Of a stretch of 64,000 nucleotides of DNA, positions 46,304 to 58,694 are shown piece by piece (position 1 is the first letter of the stretch; every line of letters begins with the position of its first letter). The DNA is taken from contig JAMPIV010011352.1 in assembly GCA_024509875.1 (NCBI GenBank), positions 82,828 through 146,827 on the forward strand, read 5' to 3'. The notes beneath the pieces are model-generated. The model worked only from the letters and a program-made list of their open reading frames with translations, had not been told where the DNA came from and did not search any database. Source of the stretch: Oreohelix idahoensis (taxonomy: Eukaryota > Mollusca > Gastropoda > Stylommatophora > Oreohelicidae). The position numbers were made by a program, and so were the translations under genes.

Positions 46304-46857
46304 TGTGGTGAGATCAGTGATACCCTTGATCAAAAGTACATTAATAATTAATTAAATAAGTAACAAGTAGTAAAAACTGTTACAACGCCCGTGTTTATTG
46401 TCCGTCATCGTCACCGATGCCTCGGGTCGAGCTGTATTTTAAAAAGGTTCGCGCTAAGCAAAATGTTAGCCCATCCCAAAAAACCCGCTCGCTTTTCGTC
46501 ACTCCGTCTTGAGAATTTGAAATTGACATGAAACAGTTTGCGTGTGGCAAATACTGGTTTCGTTCGCGTTGGAGCGATAGAAGGGAGGGGGGAGGGGGGG
46601 GGGGGAGAAAAAGAGTGAGAGAAGAATAAAACTAAGGCTTTTTATGAATCTAAAAAATAAACTAATGCATTGTATTGTATCCAAGTCGCATGGTAACCTA
46701 GGTTTGAATTTGTATACTAGTGCGTGAGAAATCCTTACTGCTTGTTACCCGCCACTTCGTTAGGCTAGACAGTTAACTACGATTCAAAAAAAACCTTGAG
46801 AGAACGGGAAAAGGGGGTGAACGATACTGAAAGTGGAACTCAAAATTGACTTTCGAT

Positions 46858-47055
<198 letters not shown>

Positions 47056-48561
47056 ATGGTTGGGGTGATAAAATTAATATTATTATTTATAACAAATCCT
47101 CCATAGTCCTTATAATAATTTGTATGAATCTGTGAAGACAGAATTTATTAATAGGGTAGTTCAGAAAAGAAAACCCAATATGCATAGAGAAATACAGAAA
47201 TGAGAACGGCAAGAAAGATTAGCATAGAAATTATATAGACTGGTAGGGTATAGTCTTCTGATAAATAATATGTTTCAATGTCAAAAATCGCACGAGTAAT
47301 AACCAAGATATTGTATAAATACTATATATTTTCGGACTGTGAAACAGACAGACTCTCGGTCTTGCTTATTCTAATGGTAACATTTTTGGGACGCAATTTT
47401 GAAAAGAGGTATTGGCGTGATTCAAATTTGATTGGTTAACGCTAGGAGGAAGGGAGAGGTAGAAATTGTTAGCCCAAAACGATACATATTTTGCAGTGTA
47501 ATAGCATGGGCAGACTGACCAACAGACTAAGAAACACATGGTATGTTTGGGGTTTGGTTTTTCAAGACTCAATTCAAAATTGGTAGTCGCCTGATTTTAT
47601 TGGCCAGCCCAAATTGATATTAGCAAAAGCTTCCAAGGCTCTTTGCCATTTGAAGAGAAATTCTCCTTACCAAAGGACGATGAGAACAGCAGTGTTGATT
47701 TTAACATAAAATAAGTTCAACAGCGGACAGCGGCAGAGAAAAACTCGTGCCATATTTGCCAGTCATCGTTTTTTGTGTGTTTATATTTCATTGAATTGTG
47801 GTAAGGAAATTGAAATATTAATAAGTATTATAAAACTGCAAAATGCTAGATACTGCTATTGGGAAAAGTGAAGGACATGCCTGGAGCAAAAATTATTGAG
47901 TCCTCAAATTGTATTGTGTTTGAATATTGCGTATTGTTATGACTATTATTATTACAAGTATTATAAGATCAGAACATACAAGGAAGCCTCTGTGTTCCAT
48001 GAACACTCATCAACATGCCTAGAGCGTTGTTATTTTAAAAAAGAAGAGAAACTCATACAGAAGGAGACGTGTTTACTCCATTTAATTGTAATGAAGACAA
48101 CTATGTAAAATGACAGTGGCGTATCCGCCATATGGACCTGAGGTGTGCTCACAGTAGGATGTGAAGTCATTATGAAATAGGGGCTGGTGCCCCTGTATGC
48201 ACTCGAGGCTGACCCCATCATAGCATGTAGTAAATAGTTAATTGAAGTATATTCCAGATGTGAAACGGCCAGGGTGTCTTTTGTTTGCAGGGGTGACAGG
48301 AAACCTGATGAAATAAATACGAAGACAGAAAGTCTCGAGTGAAAGTGTTTACTGTATGCTGTTAGCCAGAAGCAGTTTCCTTGAACTGACGTTCTATGCA
48401 GAGCAGTATTATACGAGTGAATCTACCGACAGAATCTAAGGTGATGTGCCATAATCTGGGCATTCTGACAGTTCATCTGTGAATAAATTGATTTCCCTAA
48501 AATTAACTATAATGATCGGGGCGTGATGACAACAACAGCTTCTCAAATAAATGACTTACAC

Positions 48562-48564
<3 letters not shown>

Positions 48565-48649
<85 letters not shown>
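48565..48649. repeat. (TA)n microsatellite in the LTR
   Basis: 85 bp of pure TA; the 5' LTR has about 20 bp at this place (25447-25465). Confidence 0.96.
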
Positions 48650-48653
<4 letters not shown>

Positions 48654-49125
48654 GAACAGTTGTGAATACACCTACAGGAACATTATAAGTTATCGTTATT
48701 GGACAAAGAGTCCCTTCAGTTAAATATTAGTTGTAAGATACATTTTCCTCAGTTTCAAAGACCTGTCCAAAAGAGTTTGCAGGACAGGCAGAATAAAATT
48801 GTAAAAATGAATTAATGTAAAAAACATTTTAACCACAGACTTATTCCTTTAATTATAGCGAGTTATAGTGTTTTGTTTTGATGTACCATCATTTTCATTT
48901 CATCCCTAGACACTAGCCACATCAAACACCAGACACTAGAAATAAAACACAGCCCGTGTGAGATCTAGAGAGGTAGCGTTAGGTACCCTGAGAATTCATC
49001 ACCATCATCATCAACTATTAGACTCAGGGTCTTACATAGCTTGACCTCACACGGTTGACACTTCCACAGCAATACATCATTCAATTATAACATCTTAACC
49101 TCTCCAGCAAATTAAACTTGCTACA

Positions 49126-49130
49126 GGCGT
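49126..49130. repeat. Target-site duplication of element A, right copy
   Basis: GGCGT, equal to 23207-23211. Confidence 0.93.
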
Positions 49131-49539
49131 CATAGGTTGTTTGTTTTAGTGTGATTGTGATTTTTTTAGCCTTTCAGAGATCGTGAAGGCATTTTCTTAT
49201 TTTCTTTGATTCATGTGGTGGGTTTGTGTTAATAAACATATTTAAATTTGCTTTGTGGTCAGAAATCTCTTCTATGCTAACTGTCAATGGATGTTGTACT
49301 GTATGTTCTTACGGCATTTAGAATTAGTCTATTTGTTCAGAGAGAACGGGGGAGAGATTGACTAAGTAAAAGTCAGTCGCAGGAGGCTGTAGAAATAGTC
49401 TTCTTACTCAGATCTAATTTTCATTAGTGACTTTATTCTTATCTACGTTCACATTACACATTCATAATCTGTCTGAACTCAGACATGATCTATTCACAAT
49501 TTATCCTACCTGCGACACTAAAGAATTATAAGATAACCC
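49131..49539. other. Gene-free interval, right flank of element A
   Basis: Unique-looking AT-rich sequence; nothing seen. Confidence 0.45.
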
Positions 49540-49781
49540 TATCCTTCACAAACGTTGACGGCAGATACTAGAGTTAACATTTGCTCAGCCTCATGCAGCA
49601 CTGTTCTCGCTTTCTGAATATCTTGTGAAAACTCCCTTGAGGTAGAAGCATCATTATCCTTCTATCTACAACTCTGCTAAAAGTAATCTTGTGAGAAGTT
49701 AGACACCTTTGAAGACTCACATTAGTTACTCTTGAGTTTTGGGCACTGTTGGACCACTACTGCAGAGCTAAGGGGAGGCAA
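49540..49781 (-). repeat. LINE 3' tail alone
   Basis: Equal in kind to 19770-20004: CTGAATATCTTGTGAAAACTCC, AGTAATCTTGTG and CACTGTTGGACCACTACTGCA. There is no coding part; it is joined directly to a SINE. Confidence 0.65.
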
Positions 49782-49786
49782 CGCGT

Positions 49787-50037
49787 GACACACCCATTGA
49801 GGCATGTGGGAATACGGTGTTAGGCCCATATTTTCTTGACCAACGGCACACTTAGGGTGATGTGGTCAGCATCACGCTGACGCCTTAACCTTCCCAGAGT
49901 TGCTCTAATACCCAATTCTTGAGGTCAGGTCGACCCCAGAGCCGTTTGTAGTCTAAAACGTCCCACCTCAGTTGAGGATTAAACCATGGACCACTGAGCT
50001 AGAAAGCCAGTGCACTAACCACTGTGCTACCATGGCT
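49787..50037 (-). repeat. tRNA-derived SINE, inverted copy without 3' end
   Basis: Read on the minus strand: CCATGGTAGCACAGTGGTTAG (A box region), AGCTCAGTGGTCCATGG and a decayed B box GGTTTAATCC, then the body up to CCTCAATGGGTGTG, as in 17084-17340. The 3' part is missing; the LINE tail begins there. Confidence 0.78.
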
Positions 50038-51242
50038 CTTCTGTTTCACTTAAACAATAAGTAATAAAAGGATGATTCACTTTCTCTGTGTATTTCTTTT
50101 GAACCATTTCATGGTTAAACTTTTAACAATCACTCAAATCATCTCGTGAACTTTGAAAATTTGAGTCAATTTTCTACGTAACAGTCAAGACAATATTTTC
50201 CCAGTAAATTGCTGGACTTTCTCATACTAACGATTTATTACGCTTGTTTTCACATTGAAGAATCTGTTTCTCGTTTCGTCAAAGCTTGTAAGAAAATTTC
50301 TAGAATCATTTCTGCAATTTTTCCAATTTCGATGCCAGTTTTATAAATTGGGCTCCATTTTCAGTCGTCTCATTGTTTGGATCGTTGATTGTGGTATACT
50401 AAAGGGTCATAGACGTCGACAAACTAAAAAGCACCAAATCCAAACATTATGTTAGTTCAATAGAAGCTGTCAGTACAATATGTTCAGTCTTGATTTTCAT
50501 TTTCTTCTTTGTTCGCTCTCATATAGCCTCATCTATTTCTTACATAAAGCTGGCGACTGTCTCAGTATTCTCTCGTCACCATACAGTCGTCTTCTTCTTC
50601 TTGAATCCTTAGCCCCTGACTGACAAAGCAGTCAGTGGCCGTCACGCCTGGATGCATTTTGTAGGGCAGCAACAAACTATCCCCATTTTGCTCGGTCTGT
50701 GGCCATCCTTCGTGCCGCGCCCCAAATGTGGTTCATGCTTTGCATCTCAGCCTCCTCTGACCTCCGTCAGGTTGTCTTTGGTCTGTCTCTCTTTCGTCGT
50801 TATTTTTGGGGTCCATAACATAGCAGTTCTTCACCATACAGTATCTCCATCAAACTGGTAAGTAAAAGCCATGCTGGGATTTCATTCCTCTCGTGGACCC
50901 GAACACTTGTTCTATTGTTAAGTCTTCCCCAGAAAAATAGACGTCATTTTAAATTTAAAAACTTGTGTGAGGGCCTGCTAATAAGTAAATAACGTTTTTA
51001 AGTAAACATTTTAAGATAATCTGTACACCTGTATTGCACACACACGTAATTTAAAACATATAATCTAAAAAAGGTTCGGAAAAAGGTAGATACCGATCTA
51101 CAGGTACCTCACAAGGGATGAATTGGTAGACCTGTAGGGGACGGGGGAGAAAAGAGGGAGAATTTAAAAATTAGGGAACTTTCGGCCTGATGTTCATATG
51201 ATGCCATTCATGAATGCTCTTAGCGGTGGCATGTGTCTCATT
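50038..51242. other. Gene-free interval
   Basis: At 50585-50870 there is a less AT-rich block (TTCTTCTTGAATCCTTAGCCCCTGACTGACAAAGCAGTCAG...) that could be an unclassified dispersed repeat, as the ACTGACAAAGCAGTCAGTGG part forms a small hairpin (CTGACTG/CAGTCAG). No other copy is in the window. Confidence 0.4.
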
Positions 51243-51710
51243 TTACTGAGCTTTGGATCTATAGTCATTTATTTTAGCCGCATTTGGGGTCACTTGCATA
51301 GCAAACACGAATAGTATCGGAAGGATGGTACATCTCATCGCAATTCCAACTGCAAGGCCAATCCACTTCGTTGTGTACTCTCTGGTTGAAAATCTGACAG
51401 AGAACCCTGCGAAATACAGCTTCAGCATTGCTGCAATCTCTTGTGGAACATGATACATTTATAGGGCCTGCCACAACATCTGGTGTGGAACGGATCCATA
51501 AGCATTTGCTAGATCCAACCAGATTACATGGAGGTTTGCTCTGTCAGACTTTGCCTTTTGAATTGCTTCCCAGATCATTGTGGCATGCTCTAGACATCCT
51601 GGTGTACCTGGGATACCTCCTTTCTGAATGGTAGTATCAATGTACCCATTTGCCAGGAGGTATATAGTGAGCCTTTTCGCCATCACTGAGAAGAATATCG
51701 TCCCTTCCAC
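51243..51710 (-). pseudogene. Non-LTR retrotransposon reverse transcriptase fragment
   Basis: On the minus strand: MAKRLTIYLLANGYID, GGIPGTPGCLEHATMIWEAI and VIWLDLANAYGSVPHQ, then an in-frame TAA (51459-51461) and YHVPQEIAAMLKLY, TKWIGLAVGIAM. These are the palm motifs of LINE reverse transcriptase: the first catalytic Asp in WLDLANAYGS, and the later Gly-x-x-x-Gly/Cys-x-x-Ser-Pro motif in altered form (RCTILPILF). It ends before the FADD-type motif. It differs from the LINE at 15170. Dead because of the stop and truncation. Confidence 0.8.
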
Positions 51711-51805
51711 AATAAGTAGTGAGATTGGCCTGAACTGACTGTCTGTGGAATTTTGTTCCTTTGGAATTTAGACTCCGTTCGCCTTTTTCCATTCCCTGCT
51801 TACGG

Positions 51806-51905
51806 AGAGTGTGTGTGCGCGTGTGTGTGTGTGTGTGTGCGTGTGCGGTGTGTGTGTGCGCGCGTGCGTGCGTGCGTGCGTGTGTGTGTGTGTGTGTGTG
51901 TGTGT
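51806..51905. repeat. (TG)n/(CG) microsatellite
   Basis: GTGTGT with GTGCGC and GTGCGTGC interruptions. Confidence 0.95.
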
Positions 51906-52640
51906 TATGCCAACATTTTCGTACGTTTTAAATGTAACTTTATATCGATACTGAATGTTTCATCTGTCTTTTCCGCTGTCCAAAAATACTTTTATCTGAC
52001 TCAATGGGTCCAGAGATAATGCTGAGGAATGGGGCAAAATTCGAGGAAGATAAAAGGGTGGATGAAAGCGGAGGTCACCTGATGTTATTATCAGAAGACC
52101 TGATACTTACAAGGGACATTTGTCTCCTTTCAGTTTTTTATACCAATTGCCAGAAGTCAACGTTAGACACCAATAACATACGGGTCTTGAGTAAAACAGT
52201 ACCGTCTTTTTTTCACGGTTGCATTCAACTATGGTTTATTATATGGTTTTCAGCAAGGTATTATGTCATTATGTACTTATCATCACCACGAGAGCCTGTA
52301 GCCACAACTGCAGCTGGCCTCATTGCAGAAGCAAGCTTGCTTGTGCTATTATCATGTATCTTCTGTAGTAATTTGTATTACATGCTGAGGCTGCCAATCT
52401 CGTGCACAACCCAATTTTAGTTGCCTGCTTTGTACGATATGCCATAGGAAGTATTAGTTTTATTCTTTCTTTGTCTCATCAGAGACTACATGGGAACCTT
52501 GAAATATTACCACACATTTTAATTGTCTAACTTTATTATAATTTATTAATTAACTTTTTATTTCCTGCTTTTCCTGGACTTCTTTGTATGTTTTCTTCAC
52601 TTTCCACGAGCTGCACTGCATTCTTCTAAGTATTTTAAAT
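51906..52640. other. Gene-free interval before the Penelope-like element
   Basis: Pyrimidine-rich toward 52600. It may hold the 5' end of the Penelope-like element, but I see no boundary. Confidence 0.4.
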
Positions 52641-55361
52641 TATATATTTGTTTTTAACCAGTTTTACTGCAGCCTACTATTCTCTGTTATACACTATACC
52701 CAATTCATTGCTGCTAGCCTGTTTCCGTTTTGTGATCATTTTATATTGTCCACGTCTCTTCTTTCATATTTTTGCGTTTCTTCAATATGCCCTACTAGAA
52801 ACATTTAATGTCTTCTCTTCATGCCTTTATCACCAATTCTTTTTCTCTCATGCCTTCGGACATATCTCGGACTGCCACTGCCTTAGCCTTCACCACATAC
52901 AAAAAACACGATTTACATGTCTCTCTAATTTTCTTAATAACTGTCTTCGGGTTAGAGTTATCCCTAAAGGGTTTCTTTCCCACTTCCATCCTTCGACTGG
53001 ACACTTTCATCCTTCTGTACTGCACCGCTTGCAATTAGTTGAAAAAAGTGTTCCTTTCAACGCATGAGGTGTGTTATTGCTATGCATAAACGCCTGCTTA
53101 CTGACTTGGAACTTTTGAAATCCAACCTCACTCACCAACTTCGTCTACTGTCTTCTTCGTACCCGACAGCCTTGCTTCTTATTCGTACTATTATTCATGA
53201 TACTAATAAGGAGCTCTACACTCGGCTGAGCACGCATAAAAAAGAAAAATTGCGTCGCCTCCATCCTCATGTTCCTTCTGAATCTTCAGCGTCCCCTGTT
53301 CCCACTTCTACCAAAGTTATTTGCATTCCTCCTGATCTACACCTACCTCCTGATGAATTATCTGTTCTTAGTAAAGGTCTCAAGTTTTTTCCTCTCCGCT
53401 CGACATTTGATAAATATTCTATGCTCCAAGATGTCTACCGCTTCCATCGTCGCATGCGTCTTCAGTATTACCATAGGAAGGGTAATGATTCTAAGCCAGA
53501 CGGGGATATCTTTCGTCATTTTAATAAACCTAAGTCAGACTGGACTCCGGCTCCAGGTGCCTCTGCTGCTCTTGATTTATATATTGCTAACACTTTGCAT
53601 GACATTAATCAACTTTCTCTACTCCGTCTACGTCGATCTAACCTGACTACTTCTGAGTGGCGGTCTTTGTCATCCCTTAAAAAGCGGGATGACATTATCA
53701 TTAAACCTACCGATAAAGATGGTGCAGTGGTAGTTTGGCGAAAGGACTTGTACATTCAAGAAGGAGTCTCACAGCTCGGCAACTCCACCTTTTATTCATC
53801 CAGTTCTGGGGATGCCACATTCCGCCATAATCTTACTGTTCATGCTACTATTCGTGATCTAATCCAAGGTAACCTCCTTCCTTCTAGTGCCATGTCTCTC
53901 CATATTCTTGATAGTAGTCTAGGTAAACCTTCCTTCTACATGCTTCCTAAGGTTCATAAAATTGACTATCCGGGTCGACCTATTGTTTCAGCCTGTTCTT
54001 GTCCCACTGAACGTATCTCTGATCACCTGGATAGTATTTTGCAACCCTTAGTGGCTAATCTACCTTCCTATCTAAAGGACACCACCCATGCTATCACTAC
54101 TTTTGATTCCATCCAATTCACACCTGACCACACTTACCACACTTTTCCTTCTGGATGTTTGTTCGCTTTATACTTCCATTCCACACTCTGATGGCCTTAA
54201 AGCACTCCAATTTTTTTCTCGACAGACGCACTGACCTTACTTTTAGCACCGGCTCTCTGCTTCGCCTTGCGGAATTGGTTCTCACTCTCAACTCTTTTGA
54301 ATTCAATGGCCAGTTCTTTAATCAAATTAGTGGGGTTGCTATGGGCACCAAAATGGGCCCGAGTTATGCCTGCCTCTTCATGGGTCACTTTTAATATTTG
54401 GTGCTTCAAAGTTACGATGGACCATTACCTGAGTTTTACCGTCGCTATATCGACGATGGTATTGGTGTCACAGACATGTCTGACGTTAACCTCCGTAGAT
54501 TCATTGACTATGTTGGCAATTTCCATCCTGCCATCAAATTCACTTCTCAGATTTCTACCACTTCAGTTAACTTCCTTGACCTTACTGTCAATATTACTCC
54601 TATTGGCCTTACTACCTCTGTCTTTTATAAATCTACTGATGCTCATGGTTTCCTTCTTTACACCTCTTCTCACCCTCTCAGCTGTAAAAATTCATTCGCT
54701 ACTCTCAACTTCTACGCTTACGTCGGATATGTCACGATGAAGATGATTTCCGTGAACGAGTTCAAGAAATGCTCGAGTTTTTTTTTTGCCGACGTCACTA
54801 TCCTGAAAGAGTCTTATCTGATACCCTTAATCGCATTCGTTCCGTTATTCGTCAGGTTGCACTTACTGCTAAACCTACTACTACATCCGACAGACTCAAA
54901 CTTGTCTTAACTTTCCACCCTCACTGTTTGGCGGTGAAAAAAATTCTGTTCCGTCATCTGCCTATTCTCCACTCCGATCCTGATACCAGAGAGTTGTTTC
55001 GTGATACCCCTTTGTTGGCATATCGTAAGGACATGAATTTTATGGATATTCTTGTGCATAGTCGCTTGAGACAAACTAGTCCTTCTTATTTTGGTACTAA
55101 ACCGTGCCAACGCCGCTTATGTAAGACCTGTCCTTTTGTACTCCAAACGCAGTCAGTCTCCTTTCCGAACGGTAAATTTGCCATTGGGGAGTCTTTCACG
55201 TGCGAATCCAGAAACCTGATTTATGCTATCATCTGCAAAAGGTGTGACATGACCTATATTGGTAAAACTGGCAGACGTTTGGCAGACAGGTTTCGGGAGC
55301 ACTTGAATGACATCCATCGTGGCAAACATTAACCGGTGGCCCTTCACTTCAACAGCCCTGA
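52641..55361 (+). pseudogene. Penelope-like retroelement: reverse transcriptase and GIY-YIG endonuclease, frameshifted
   Basis: Coding runs through four frame segments. 52840-53060: RVIPKGFLSHFHP. 53064-54150: N-terminal domain, then DDIIIKPTDKDGAVVVW and KPSFYMLPKVHKI, GRPIVSACSCPTERIS, all typical of Penelope elements. 54150-54715: the polymerase part with SGVAMGTKMGPSYACLFMG, an in-frame TAA at 54392-54394, then FYRRYIDDGIGV (catalytic YIDD) and VNFLDLTV. 54715-55332: C-RRLCKTC zinc-like motif and the GIY-YIG nuclease, NLIYAIICKRC...TYIGKTGRRLADRFREHL. A TAA at 55330-55332 and then the LTR of element C (55362) cut it off. Penelope elements copy themselves by nicked-target priming. This copy is dead by at least three frameshifts. 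Confidence 0.9.
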
Positions 55362-58300
55362 TGTCACGTAGGGTTTATATTCATTTAATTTCCTACATTT
55401 TCTTCCTATTCTTTCACCAAATTCTCTCTTTATTATCTCTGTATTTCCTTTTTCCTGTATATTTTTCATCCATTCGTTTTGCGTATATTATTTTCATATA
55501 ATTCGCAAACTTTACCTGTTTTCCTTTCTCTTAAACTGAGAATCGCGCTAGGACGATATTACGTAGATGTCAGGGCTGCAGGGCGTCAGAAGGCGTGATA
55601 AGTCGGTTCGCTGAACATAGGACGTAGCAAATCGTCTACATTCTCACCGAGCGCGCGAGCTTCTTCTCGGCATTAGTCCCGGTGAGGTGTGATACTTTAC
55701 ATCTGCACCGGTCAGTATCCAGACATCTGTCTGGAAAATCCCAAACTGACACGGCGCTCACTTGGGCAATGGAGTCAGGCTGTCTGGGATTTGAAACTGA
55801 CACGCGTACATCGTGGTCAGTAGGTGACAGTTACGACACGCGTTAAGCGGACGTAAATGTTGGGAGTAGGGGAGATAATTTCGCGTGGCGAAATAGTTTG
55901 GGCCCTTTGTCTGATTTTAAGATATTGGCCAAGTTTGAAACTTTAATTTCATTCTCGCTCATAGACTCCACAGTAGATAGGTCGCTCGAAAACAGAATAG
56001 CTGTTAGGAAGGTCTCAGTTTGTTTCGGCAATTTGTCGAACTTCTAGACTTCCAGAAATATTTTCAGCATTTTTATTCTTAAGTTGTGCGACTACCTGTA
56101 ATTCTGTGGTTGAGGTAATTAATATGATAGATATATAGATTTTGTGAGTGTTAAAGTGTTAAATCGCTTAATTCATTTTTAACCTATTTCTTTAGCGCAG
56201 AAGAGGGATAAAGTGGTAGGCTATTATATTTTCTAGGGAAGTATTCAGTGGAAAGCAGTAGAAAATTTAATTTCTAGCTTATAACGGCAATTGTAGCTAT
56301 TTATGAATTTAATTTAACTGCTAATACTCAGTCGAGTGTATTTTTCTAAACTAACGTATAAACTCTAGAATCCAGCCTCATGAATGATGACGGGATACGC
56401 ACGTGTTCCTAATTTATGAGGAATGCTGATTTTTAAATATAACTTACGTCACGGGAAGTTAAATGATAAGCAAAGCTCTCTGCTTGCAAGTTTAAATGTA
56501 AGTTTTAACCAGTACAGATTCTGTTTATTATATTATATGTGTTATTTTTCCTCCACACAGTGAAAGTTTTGGGGTGACCCTAACTTTACCAGCACCTAGT
56601 AGTAGTTTCCATACTTGTGAAGAAATAGACAGTCCTTATTTTGAACCACGTGGGTTTTTTTCAAGTAACACTGATCTGACGGTGCAAGTTAGACAGAAAT
56701 ACCAATATCCCTATAACGGGTTTTCAAAGACTGTAATGATAAATACTGGACCTTGGAACCAGCACTTAATTTCTTCTAGAAACTCTATATAATTTGCTGC
56801 CTGGTGGCGTGAATATTTACAATCATTTCCCGACTAGATTATATCTTGTGGACAAATCTGTGGTGTGACTAAAGTGAATCCTATACTGAGGGAAGGCACC
56901 GACCTGACATTCATCATTTTTTAGAAACCTACGCTATTGACACTGTGCTCTGCTAACTCCCGCGCCTGGAATAAGTGTTAGGTGACTTAATCAGACATTT
57001 GAACAAATTTGCATACCCAAGTAGTCGTTCCCGGAGACTCCGAGTTAATTACGTCTTTTGGAACTGGGGACTTCTTGGCAGAAGACTGCATTTTTTTTGA
57101 GTCTGTGTGAAAATCTAAAATCAATGTGTTCCAGGAGGCAGCGAGCAAAGTCGTGAGTACCTGAATGAGAAGCCATGGCGGAATGAATGAGTGTACGCTG
57201 GTCTGAGTGATATTTTCACTATTATATCTTTGACACCCTGTTGCTGTCCTAATTTTTTTTTCCAATCTGCATAATTTGTTGCTAAGGCTAGAGTTCTTGT
57301 GTTTTGTCTTAGGTTAAATCAGATTTTTTTTCAAACTCTGTGCATATAATTACGAGATAAAACAAAGAAAAACTCTTAGACTCAAACCCTATGTATCTGT
57401 GACTCTGGCGCCATCATCTGTTCTCTTAACGGGGCCGGACTAAACCTAGAGTTAACACTATAACGGGGCTATCATCCTTGCAACATTTCCTTGATTTTTT
57501 ATGACTATGTGTATATGTATTTTCCTTGATGTACTTTCTTTGATGTTGTGAGCCGATTTTTCCTGATATTAAAATCGCTCTTGAACTAAATAATCGTGTT
57601 TGGTCAGCTCGTTCTAGATAATATATATATCATTGTTATAGTTTTCCCACGTCTGTGTGTTTACCTGTCGTCACGTGTATGTGCGTGCCTGTGAGTGATA
57701 GAAATATACGTAATATGTATATTGGTGTAGTCTGTCTGACGCTGTAACAACTGTTGTAGAAGATAGGTGAGAGAGAGAAGAATTCTTTTCGCTTTCAGAG
57801 ACAGCCACTATATCAAATCTATCATCTCACGTGTGTGGAAATTCTATTACCTTTCACTAACTCTCACTGAGTCTATCACCTATTCAAACCTATTCAGAAG
57901 GGACCAAACCTAGTCTTAATTCTCCTATCGGAAATCTACGACAAATGAGGACTCGTTTCCGGTCTTTGAACTTAGAATAGGAAGACGAGTACGACAAACG
58001 TGGACTCGTCTATCTGGATTTTGTATTTAAGATTCTTATTCTGTAATAGAGTAAGAGTGTGATGTCTTGTGAGTTTTGTATCTTTTTAAAATAATTACCC
58101 CCTAGACTAGCGATCTGTTTACGGGCGTGCTGACCACACAAACTAATAAGTTTTTTTTTTCCACAGCATCTTTGAATAATATACATTTTGGTTACAGGTT
58201 GATTTTGTCGGGATATATGTTAACTGCTGATTGTAATACTAAATGCTGGTAAAGTGGTGAGTGTATAACATTCACTGGGTACTGAGGCAGAACGGCGTTT

Positions 58301-58492
58301 GAACTAAGTTAAGGAGTGTGTTTCGGACTTTTTTGTCCAGATTAATTCCCTCCCTTACCCGATCTGACTTCAGGGGCGAACTTATAGTGGATTTTTAATA
58401 ATTAAGGGATTATTTTTCTCTTTAATTTTTGCAATATTCTTTTGCTTTTCCACTGTAGCAACTTATATTTTCAGTTGTAATCTTAACTACCA
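55362..58492 (+). repeat. Element C LTR, 5' copy (about 3.1 kb)
   Basis: It matches 61915-64000 as far as the window allows (left 55362-57430). The start is exact. The end is inferred: at 58492 there is ...AACTACCA followed by TTTATTTGGCGTAGTCG, in the same layout as the LTR ends of A and B (CA, then TATATTGGG...). The LTR is unusually long for a Gypsy element. There are no coding frames of interest; the 92-codon minus frame at 56987-57265 is not recognised. Confidence 0.8.
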
Positions 58493-58496
58493 TTTA

Positions 58497-58510
58497 TTTG
58501 GCGTAGTCGT
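58497..58510 (+). other. Possible primer binding site of element C
   Basis: TTTGGCGTAGTCGT, a few bases after the inferred LTR end, in the same relative place as in A and B but with a different sequence. TGGCG-type primer sites are known in other Gypsy elements. Confidence 0.4.
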
Positions 58511-58694
58511 GTTTTGCATTGAGTGCTTTATTGCCGATAATAGCAGCGATAGTTAGATTTTACTTTGGAGGAGGTATCCCAGGGTTAAGGATATCATCTT
58601 TTGAATTTTTGGTTTTTTTTTCTCGTAAGTGGTAGGAACCAGGTTATTCTTTTTCCTATTTTCTTTCTCCAACAGTCTCAGTCACTGACATAAT

